Positions 15,002-21,867 of a stretch of 21,867 nt of DNA are shown here, in pieces. Numbering within the stretch: position 1 is the first letter of the stretch; each line of letters starts with the position of its first letter. The notes below the pieces were generated by a model, which saw only the letters and a list, made by a program, of their open reading frames with translations, was not told the DNA's origin and did not search any database. Both the position numbers and the translations under genes were made by a program. Source of the stretch: Gudongella sp964607545 (GTDB taxonomy: Bacteria > Bacillota > Clostridia > Tissierellales > Tissierellaceae); contig CAZSLV010000030.1 in NCBI GenBank assembly GCA_964607545.1, forward strand, positions 1 to 21,867. Direction: 5' to 3'.

Positions 15002-15562
15002 CTAGATAAAAATTGATACTGGTACTGGTGCCTTATATTCTCTTAAGTAACCTGTGTATATAAATTCAAGCCCTTCATAATTCATGATATCCATGGGGGA
15101 AGTAAGACCTGGATTCTTATCTGTAATTTCAATACCGCTTTTTAAAAGAACTTCTGATACAAATTGAGAACAAAAATAATTGTACTTTCTCGGTAGGGGG
15201 ATATCAAAAAGGGCTGTAAAAAGTCCTAGGAAATTATAATGGTACTTGTAGCTTTCAGCCTTAAATTTTCCTATTTGAGAAATAATTCTTTGTCTTTGTC
15301 CCTCATCAACCCTTAGTGAATACAAGGAGCAAAAGGTGTTAGGAAACCGTCTAAAAGTACCATTTTCAACATCTTCTCTCACAAAGCCTGCAAGAAAAGG
15401 ATTGTATGGATGAAGCCTGCCAAAGCTATAAACTTCTTTAAGTTCCTCATCTAAGGCTATTGAAATATGGGTGTATGTATCCTTTGTGTATGCGTTTATA
15501 AGCTTAGAAAAGTTTGAGCCACTGTGTGACAATAATAAATAAATATTGCAGGTTTTTTCCAT
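15002..15562 (-). CDS. Permuted papain-like (YiiX/NlpC-P60 superfamily) protein
   Basis: The 186-residue protein lacks a signal peptide. THISIALDE (His32) comes before YNYFCSQFVSEVL (Cys131). This His-then-Cys order is the circularly permuted catalytic order of the YiiX/LRAT-like branch of the NlpC/P60 superfamily. Members include amidases, peptidases and acyltransferases acting on peptidoglycan or lipids. IYLLLSHSGSNFSKLI at the start matches the opening strand and helix of such proteins. The ATG at 15562 has GGAGAG upstream. It is monocistronic, with its own promoter and a strong terminator. The catalytic role of His32 and Cys131 is inferred from the pattern, and the substrate is unknown. 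Confidence 0.7.
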   Translation of the reverse strand: MEKTCNIYLLLSHSGSNFSKLINAYTKDTYTHISIALDEELKEVYSFGRLHPYNPFLAGFVREDVENGTFRRFPNTFCSLYSLRVDEGQRQRIISQIGKFKAESYKYHYNFLGLFTALFDIPLPRKYNYFCSQFVSEVLLKSGIEITDKNPGLTSPMDIMNYEGLEFIYTGYLREYKAPVPVSIFI

Positions 15563-15595
15563 TTAAATCTCTCCAGTACTTAGTAGTAATATCTT

Positions 15596-15624
15596 ATTCT
15601 ACTCTTTTTTTTGGATTAATACAA
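15596..15624 (-). promoter_or_regulatory. Promoter of the papain-fold gene
   Basis: On the minus strand TTGTAT (15619-15624), a 17-nt spacer, then TAGAAT (15596-15601). It lies downstream of the groEL terminator. Confidence 0.6.
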
Positions 15625-15660
15625 TCTATTTCAACTTGTTAAAAAAATATTTATTTAAAT

Positions 15661-15699
15661 AAAAAAAGAGACTTGAAATAACTAAAATTTCAAGTCTCT
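15661..15699 (-). terminator. Rho-independent terminator of groES-groEL
   Basis: A perfect 13-bp stem AGAGACTTGAAAT/ATTTCAAGTCTCT (15667-15679 with 15687-15699) and a 7-nt loop are followed on the minus strand by a run of T. It lies 33 nt after the groEL stop codon. Confidence 0.95.
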
Positions 15700-15732
15700 A
15701 AGGTCCTTATTATATTTTTTAGGGCTTTACTA

Positions 15733-17370
<1,638 letters not shown>

Positions 17371-17415
17371 CTTTTAATACACTCCTTTTATCCTAGAATA
17401 TAGTTCTAATCTTAT

Positions 17416-17700
17416 TTAGTCTTGTACTACTGCAAGTATATCCATTAATTTTAAAATGGTTACTTCTTCTTCGTCAATTTTGATTTCTGTTCCTGCATAC
17501 TTAGTAAAAATAACCTTGTCTCCAACTTTAACTTGGTCTTTTCTTTTTTCATCATTTGTAATTTCATCACTGATAGCGATAACTTCTGCCATAAGTGGTT
17601 GTTCTTTAGCACTTTGAGGTAATACTATACCACTTTTGGTCTTTTCTTCTACCTCTAATTTTTTTATTATTATTCTGTCTCCTAATGGTTTAAGGTTCAT
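17416..17700 (-). CDS. groS: Co-chaperonin GroES (Hsp10)
   Basis: This is the 94-residue heptameric lid of GroEL. MNLKPLGDRIIIKKL, the mobile loop EEKTKSGIVLPQSAKEQP (about 18-35), VGDKVIFTKYAGTEIK and the ending LKLMDILAVV are all standard. The ATG at 17700 has AAGGAGG upstream. A longer frame to 17742 would run into the CIRCE operator and adds residues foreign to the family, so I reject it. First gene of the groES-groEL operon. Confidence 0.98.
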   Translation of the reverse strand: MNLKPLGDRIIIKKLEVEEKTKSGIVLPQSAKEQPLMAEVIAISDEITNDEKRKDQVKVGDKVIFTKYAGTEIKIDEEEVTILKLMDILAVVQD

Positions 17701-17731
17701 TGGTTTTCCTCCTTGAAATTTTCTTTTTTTG

Positions 17732-17758
17732 TTAGCACTCATCTTGATTGAGTGCTAA
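17732..17758 (-). promoter_or_regulatory. CIRCE element (HrcA operator)
   Basis: TTAGCACTC-N9-GAGTGCTAA is a perfect match to the CIRCE consensus, placed just downstream of the groES -10. HrcA repressor binding here gives heat-shock induction. hrcA itself is not in the window. Confidence 0.98.
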
Positions 17759-17769
17759 CACCTATTTAT

Positions 17770-17798
17770 ATAATACTCTATAAGTAAAATTTTATCAA
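17770..17798 (-). promoter_or_regulatory. groES-groEL promoter
   Basis: On the minus strand TTGATA (17793-17798), a 17-nt spacer, then TATTAT (17770-17775), directly upstream of CIRCE. Confidence 0.85.
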
Positions 17799-17824
17799 GC
17801 ATATTTTTTAATTAATTATAAGAA

Positions 17825-17849
17825 AACCACTCCCATAAAAGGAGCGGTT
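17825..17849 (-). terminator. Probable terminator of the DUF554 gene
   Basis: On the minus strand AACCGCTCC (17849-17841) pairs with GGAGTGGTT (17833-17825), including one G-T pair, and is followed by TTCTTATAA. It starts 2 nt after the stop codon. The tail is only moderately T-rich. Confidence 0.65.
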
Positions 17850-17851
17850 AA

Positions 17852-18535
17852 TTAAAAGATGCTTATTATAAAGTAATAAAGTATTGGGATGAAAATTGCA
17901 GGTAGCATATTTGCTATCTTTATTTTTTTAATTCCCAAAATATTAATTCCAATTGCTAAAATAAGTATTCCACCTATGGCAGACATTTCTGTTATAACTG
18001 AAGGGGTAAATAAGTCTTTTACTAGGCCAGCAAGTAGGGCAATACCTCCCTGGTATATAAACACAGGTATAGCAGCAAAGGCTACCCCAATACCTAGGGT
18101 TGATGAAAATATAATGGCCGAAACTCCATCAAGTACTGATTTTGCATACAGGGTAGAATGGTCTCCAGTAAGGCCAGATTCAAGGGCCCCTATTATAGAC
18201 ATTGCCCCTATACAATAAACAAGGGAGGCCATAATAAATCCCTTGGCAAAGTTAGAATCACCCTTTCCAAATCTCTTTCCCAGGTTATCCCCTAAGTTTT
18301 CTAACCTTCTATCTAAATCCAATTTTTCTCCTATTATGCTTCCTAGTACTATACTTGCAAGGACCAGGATGAGGTTTTCCATCTTAACAGCCCCCATAAT
18401 ACCTATTATAACAACTGTTAAAGCCATCCCATCCATTATTGTTTTTGTATACTCTTCCTTGATCCCCTTGTTTAAAAACACCCCTACCAAGGCTCCTATT
18501 ACTACTGCTACCGCATTTACAATTGTCCCTAACAT
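17852..18535 (-). CDS. DUF554 family integral membrane protein (YdfK/YqgA-like)
   Basis: The 227-residue polytopic protein has about six or seven hydrophobic segments. The first is MLGTIVNAVAVVIGALVGVF; later ones lie near 34-48, 55-66, 100-118, 135-165 and 185-227. Glycine-rich helices and the NAVAVVIGALVG opening are characteristic of DUF554, a widespread family proposed to be transport-related but without firm function. KLDLDRRLENLGDNLGKRF (about 71-90) is a soluble loop. The ATG at 18535 has GAGGTGG upstream. It appears monocistronic, and the upstream side borders the repeat array. Confidence 0.88.
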   Translation of the reverse strand: MLGTIVNAVAVVIGALVGVFLNKGIKEEYTKTIMDGMALTVVIIGIMGAVKMENLILVLASIVLGSIIGEKLDLDRRLENLGDNLGKRFGKGDSNFAKGFIMASLVYCIGAMSIIGALESGLTGDHSTLYAKSVLDGVSAIIFSSTLGIGVAFAAIPVFIYQGGIALLAGLVKDLFTPSVITEMSAIGGILILAIGINILGIKKIKIANMLPAIFIPILYYFIISIF

Positions 18536-18646
18536 AAAACCACCTCATTCTTATAAATCTACTAATCTAAATAATATACTAAAACCAAAGATTTTGCTAG
18601 GAAAAATTGGGAGGAAATATTTCATATTTTTTGTAGGGGCGCCCCC

Positions 18647-18672
18647 GGATGGACAGAGTCGTCCATCCCTAC
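18647..18672 (-). repeat. REP-like hairpin, type A, copy 1
   Basis: On the minus strand GTAG is followed by stem GGATGGAC, loop GACTCT and stem GTCCATCC. The left partner hairpin of this copy is truncated: after TGTAGGGGC only GCCCC remains before CGGATGG. Confidence 0.8.
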
Positions 18673-18734
18673 GATGGTAGCAGCAGAGTTCACAAAAGTT
18701 GAGAATCCCTGTGTTATTATATATTTCATTTTTT

Positions 18735-18763
18735 GTAGGGGCAGATGACTCTATCTGCCCGCC
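18735..18763 (+). repeat. REP-like hairpin, type B, copy 1
   Basis: GTAG, stem GGGCAGAT, loop GACTCT, stem ATCTGCCC, then GCC. It has the same head and loop as type A but a different stem, in the opposite orientation. Confidence 0.8.
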
Positions 18764-18779
18764 TTATTCAGATTCAAGC

Positions 18780-18805
18780 GGATGGACAGAGTCGTCCATC
18801 CCTAC
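18780..18805 (-). repeat. REP-like hairpin, type A, copy 2
   Basis: Identical to copy 1. It pairs with the type B hairpin on its left across a 16-nt linker, giving the inverted BIME arrangement. Confidence 0.8.
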
Positions 18806-18833
18806 GATGGTAGCAGCAGAGTTCACAAAAGTT

Positions 18834-18933
18834 NNNNNNNNNNNNNNNNNNNNNNNNNNNNNNNNNNNNNNNNNNNNNNNNNNNNNNNNNNNNNNNNNNN
18901 NNNNNNNNNNNNNNNNNNNNNNNNNNNNNNNNN
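18834..18933. other. Assembly gap (100 N)
   Basis: Exactly 100 N, the usual placeholder for a scaffold gap of unknown size. It falls within the tandem repeat, 55 bases into a 133-bp unit, and sequence resumes at the first base of a unit. The true missing length should therefore be 78 + 133n bases. Confidence 0.97.
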
Positions 18934-18934
18934 C

Positions 18935-18960
18935 GGATGGACAGAGTCGTCCATCCCTAC
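18935..18960 (-). repeat. REP-like hairpin, type A, copy 3
   Basis: Identical to copies 1 and 2; first sequence after the assembly gap. Confidence 0.8.
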
Positions 18961-19022
18961 GATGGTAGCAGCAGAGTTCACAAAAGTTGAGAATCCCTGT
19001 GTTATTATATATTTCATTTTTT

Positions 19023-19051
19023 GTAGGGGCAGATGACTCTATCTGCCCGCC
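19023..19051 (+). repeat. REP-like hairpin, type B, copy 2
   Basis: Identical to type B copy 1. Confidence 0.8.
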
Positions 19052-19067
19052 TTATTCAGACCCAAGC

Positions 19068-19093
19068 GGATGGACAGAGTCGTCCATCCCTAC
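19068..19093 (-). repeat. REP-like hairpin, type A, copy 4 (array end)
   Basis: Identical stem and loop. It ends in CCCTACA rather than the CCCTACGA of the inner copies, and unique sequence follows, marking the right edge of the array. Confidence 0.8.
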
Positions 19094-19108
19094 AAAATCA
19101 TAAAATAA

Positions 19109-21166
19109 CTAATCTAAAATAAAACTTTGTGTCCACTCGGGTTGATTTGGTTGTGTATCTTCTTTTAGCATTTTTTGCCAGTCTTCGTCTGTAAGTCTAT
19201 TTTCACTTGGAAACTCATAAAAGCTAAATATTGCTCCCTTGGTTAGTATAAGTTCATCTTCTATAGGAGCTACTACAAATATTTCATAGGCTGGTCCAAC
19301 ACCTGTTAGCATAACCCCATCTCTTCCTATGTTATGGTAATCAGATATAACTGCCATGTTCCTATCTGTTTCTGAAGTGATTTCAAACCACCGCATTCCA
19401 TCACCTATAAAGGAACTTGCTAAATCTTCAAGGATACCTCCATATAATTTAATCCTATCGTATTCTTCATCTGTCAAAACTTCTCCTTTAAGTTCTTTTT
19501 TAGAAGTATTTAAAAGAAAATCAAGAAGCCATTCAAACCTTTCCATTTTAACATCGATATCACTTATTTCTAAATCCAAGTCTTTAAGGAAGTCCCTGGA
19601 GTATTGTGTAAGCCAAATTAATCTTTCATAAACCTCAACCGAAGGCTCAACATAACCCTTAGTCTCTTCTTCTTCCCAGCCCCCCATCTCAGCCCCCGAT
19701 TGCTTGCCATAAAGGACTGTGTCATGTTTTAACTGGGCCCAAGACCCAAGTGCAGTTGATAAGCTTTTATCTACCCAAGCTTCATTTTTCATAAAGTCAG
19801 GATAGGTATCCTGTGGCTTATTTTGAATTAAGCCTGTTAAAGTCCACATCCACCCTGTATAAAGATTCCTTTTCCAATCCTTTTCTTCATACTTTGAAAA
19901 CTCATTCTTTAACTCTTCTAATTTTATTGGGTAGTCTTCCCACTCTTGATTTATTGGATTTGCAAGTTGAATTTCTTTTGCCCTTTCTGAACCAAGAACT
20001 GCCATCACATCTAGTCCAGATGGAATTGGTCTTAATATTGGTTTGACTAGCCTTTGAATCATTTCAGAGTCCATAATATACCTTTGACCCATAAACCTAA
20101 ATTGCTTGCCACTTGGAGAGTTTATATCTATATATTCTGGCTGTATTTTAGGTTCAGGTAATTTATCAGCCTCTTCATAGAACTTATCAAGCTTCTTATC
20201 ATCAATATAATCTATTAGCTTTGGCTTGTCTCCATATGCTTTTTTACTAATTGATATATAATCATAAATACCTAAATCATCAGAAGAGCCCACAAAAAAG
20301 TTTGTAGGTCTATATATCTGGTCCCACATTTTTACTATGTCATCATTTTTTATTAATATATCTGTAGTTAAAATAGCCTGAAGTGTCTGCTCGATATTTC
20401 TTGTTTTATCTTCATTATATAGAGGAAAAGATACTTGCCCATACCACATCATGGCTAAGAAATACTCCTCTAATTGAAGAGATCTGGTGTAGTGTCCTCT
20501 TGGAATATACTGGCTGTAGTCCATTTCATATGGAAATATTGATGATTTAGAAAAGCCTACCTTGTTCCTTATCTTCTTTATTTCTTCACTTGCCATATTA
20601 CTTACTAGGGTAGGATAATCTGCAGTATCCCCTATACCAAGTAAGTTAGCCCCTACTAAGAAAAACGCTAAATTTTTAGCTTGAATCTCTTTTAAGCCCT
20701 CGTCTGTAATTTCCTTATAGGCCTTTAAAGATTCTTCTAAGATTCTTTTAGTCATTGTCTTTGCAATATCATAAAGCCTTTCTTGTTCAAGTGTCCTTAA
20801 AGTATAATCATAGAAGATATGGTAAACATGAAGAACTGAATCCGTCGTTATAAATGATGGTATATTTGCATATTCATTCTCTTCATACACATAGAATGGT
20901 TGCTCATGTTTTGCTGGAAGTACAAAAAATTTATTTTTTAATAAGGCTTGTTTCTGGTCAAGGGTTAGATCAGGAAATTGTGATAAGTTTATAATATTAG
21001 ATAAATCCTCTTTAAGCTCTTCTTCTGTTACTTTTTCGACAACAGGCTCTACTACAAGGGGTGTCTCTGGCTCTGGTATTGGTTCTACTGTCTTTGTACA
21101 AGCTGTTGAAATTGTGCTAAGTAATAATGCTAAAGATAATATTAAACATGTCCTTTTAGTTTTCAT
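19109..21166 (-). CDS. DUF3160 domain lipoprotein
   Basis: The 685-residue lipoprotein has lipobox STAC (Cys23), a Pro/Glu/Val-rich linker (about 26-50) and one long DUF3160-type domain. Recognisable features are LPAKHEQPFYVYEENEY (about 92-108), FITTDSVLHVYHIFYD (about 113-128), a long helical middle, and a C-terminal block with DRNMAVISDYHN and GPAYEIFVVAPIED. The family is common in clostridia and archaea and has no established function. The ATG at 21166 lies within the end of the upstream gene (11-bp overlap), with GGAGGAAAGAGG before it, so the two are translationally coupled. No clear terminator follows; the REP array begins 15 bp after the stop. An extracytoplasmic location is well supported; the function is unknown. 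Confidence 0.82.
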   Translation of the reverse strand: MKTKRTCLILSLALLLSTISTACTKTVEPIPEPETPLVVEPVVEKVTEEELKEDLSNIINLSQFPDLTLDQKQALLKNKFFVLPAKHEQPFYVYEENEYANIPSFITTDSVLHVYHIFYDYTLRTLEQERLYDIAKTMTKRILEESLKAYKEITDEGLKEIQAKNLAFFLVGANLLGIGDTADYPTLVSNMASEEIKKIRNKVGFSKSSIFPYEMDYSQYIPRGHYTRSLQLEEYFLAMMWYGQVSFPLYNEDKTRNIEQTLQAILTTDILIKNDDIVKMWDQIYRPTNFFVGSSDDLGIYDYISISKKAYGDKPKLIDYIDDKKLDKFYEEADKLPEPKIQPEYIDINSPSGKQFRFMGQRYIMDSEMIQRLVKPILRPIPSGLDVMAVLGSERAKEIQLANPINQEWEDYPIKLEELKNEFSKYEEKDWKRNLYTGWMWTLTGLIQNKPQDTYPDFMKNEAWVDKSLSTALGSWAQLKHDTVLYGKQSGAEMGGWEEEETKGYVEPSVEVYERLIWLTQYSRDFLKDLDLEISDIDVKMERFEWLLDFLLNTSKKELKGEVLTDEEYDRIKLYGGILEDLASSFIGDGMRWFEITSETDRNMAVISDYHNIGRDGVMLTGVGPAYEIFVVAPIEDELILTKGAIFSFYEFPSENRLTDEDWQKMLKEDTQPNQPEWTQSFILD

Positions 21167-21839
21167 CCTCTTTCCTCCATTCTAATTTACTCGATTCTCT
21201 GTTAATTTCTAGTTTGCTATACCCTTCTTCTCCCCTTGTTTCTATGTATAAATAATTATCCTCAATATAAAATTTAGGCATATTTGGGACTTTTTTACTC
21301 TCTAGATACCCTTCAAAACCAAATCCTTTCCACTTATAACTATTTATTATATATTTCTCTTCTCTTAGTATTTCTATGGACACTATTTCATCCGTTTTAT
21401 CCTTATCGATATCATAAAATATAAAATCTATAAATGGTCTAGATAATCTTGAACCTCTCCATTTTGGTATTAGGTCTTCCCCATTAAAAGTATATATATA
21501 AGGTCTTTTTGCATCTATAGGGTGGAGGGGTGATTGTGTATAAACACCTAATCCTATTTCATCAACCCCATCTCCATCAATATCACCAACTTCAAGTTTC
21601 CAGACATTTAAATCAGATATATCTTTAGTAAATGTGCTTTTTTTCTTCCCTATAGAATTTATGTAGATCTTGTTTGCATATTGAGAGCTTTTGTTTTTAA
21701 TAATTTCCACACTGTATTTCTCACCTTTAATTAAATATCCATCTTTTTTATCCATACTCTCATTAGATAGAATTTCAAACAAAAAAAACAGGAGTATAAA
21801 GACAGTTAAAAAAAAGAAAACATACTTCTTCTTCCCCAT
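21156..21839 (-). CDS. Membrane-anchored VCBS/FG-GAP-like protein
   Basis: The 227-residue protein has a basic start (MGKKK) and one very hydrophobic segment (about 6-24, phenylalanine- and leucine-rich), acting as signal anchor or uncleaved signal; no lipobox is seen. Two Asp motifs, GDIDGDGVDE (85-94) and YDIDKDKTDE (142-151), resemble Ca-binding FG-GAP/VCBS turns, and the rest is beta-rich with WRGSRLSRPFIDF between them. This suggests part of a beta-propeller outside the membrane. GGAGG lies 7-8 nt before the ATG at 21839. It overlaps the DUF3160 gene by 11 bp, so the two products probably act together. Its promoter would lie beyond the window edge. Function unknown. Confidence 0.75.
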   Translation of the reverse strand: MGKKKYVFFFLTVFILLFFLFEILSNESMDKKDGYLIKGEKYSVEIIKNKSSQYANKIYINSIGKKKSTFTKDISDLNVWKLEVGDIDGDGVDEIGLGVYTQSPLHPIDAKRPYIYTFNGEDLIPKWRGSRLSRPFIDFIFYDIDKDKTDEIVSIEILREEKYIINSYKWKGFGFEGYLESKKVPNMPKFYIEDNYLYIETRGEEGYSKLEINRESSKLEWRKEDEN

Positions 21840-21867
21840 ACTTTATCCTCCCCCTCTTAGATAATTT

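Larger units (their letters stand above)
18632..19094. repeat. 133-bp tandem repeat array built of REP/BIME-type hairpins
   Basis: The non-coding stretch between DUF554 and the DUF3160 gene holds a tandem array with a 133-bp period: CGGATGGAC starts at 18646, 18779, 18934 and 19067. Each unit has a GTAG-headed hairpin in each orientation plus a 62-nt AT-rich spacer. The two complete units differ at only two positions (T to C at 19061 and 19062). The array begins TGTAGGG and ends CCCTACA, so its ends are inverted. This matches REP elements paired as BIMEs. No open frame of interest crosses it. Confidence 0.85.

Noticed and set aside
18699..19036. Frames running across the repeat array and the N gap
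   Set aside because: They are translations of non-coding hairpin repeats and unknown bases, with no ribosome binding site or coding signature.
18632..19094. CRISPR array
   Set aside because: The repeat includes its spacers: the 133-bp units are near-identical throughout, with no unique spacers and no cas genes.

Overview
The window looks like a draft-assembly piece of a low-GC, Gram-positive, probably anaerobic member of the Bacillota (Clostridia/Tissierellia type). The signs are AT-rich DNA, strong AGGAGG-type ribosome binding sites, frequent TTG starts, several lipobox lipoproteins, a CIRCE-controlled groES-groEL operon, and a BadF/HgdC-type activase system. The taxonomic placement is inference; no rRNA or other marker is present. 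All genes but one (6848-8404) lie on the minus strand. A run of exactly 100 N marks a scaffold gap inside a tandem repeat. Bases 1-59 hold no gene I can support.

Layout, left to right. A questin-oxidase-family protein is followed by a two-gene envelope operon: a polysaccharide deacetylase lipoprotein and a putative glycoside hydrolase lipoprotein, overlapping by 4 bp. Next is a metal-resistance operon, an ArsR/SmtB (CadC-like) repressor followed by a Zn/Cd-type P1B-ATPase. A divergent lipoprotein of unknown role (6848-8404) has a clear terminator. Then come two overlapping genes (9733-12660 and 8424-9743) that together match the large clostridial 2-hydroxyacyl-CoA dehydratase activase-like protein. 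They are followed by guaB, an orphan ArsR regulator, a permuted-papain-fold (YiiX/NlpC-like) protein, groES-groEL, a DUF554 membrane protein, a GTAG-type REP/BIME repeat array, and an overlapping pair of exported proteins: a VCBS/FG-GAP-like protein and a DUF3160 lipoprotein.

The most interesting signal is in the P-type ATPase. Its reading frame is open from an ATG at 6298 with a good ribosome binding site to the stop at 4154, apart from one in-frame TGA at 6260-6262. That TGA sits exactly at the first cysteine of the N-terminal heavy-metal-binding motif, giving D-TGA-A-N-C instead of D-C-x-x-C. A perfect 6-bp hairpin with an AGGAT loop lies about 15 nt downstream, closely resembling a bacterial SECIS element such as that of E. 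coli fdhF. The gene therefore probably encodes a selenocysteine-containing metal-exporting ATPase (UxxC in the HMA domain). A gene caller that stops at TGA would start it at an internal GTG and lose the metal-binding domain and the first membrane segments.

The second signal is the repeat array at 18632-19094. It holds hairpins of one family in both orientations, with the same GTAG head and the same GACTCT loop. The two stem versions differ by five base pairs, all compensated, as in REP/BIME elements mobilised by RAYT transposases. No such transposase is in the window.
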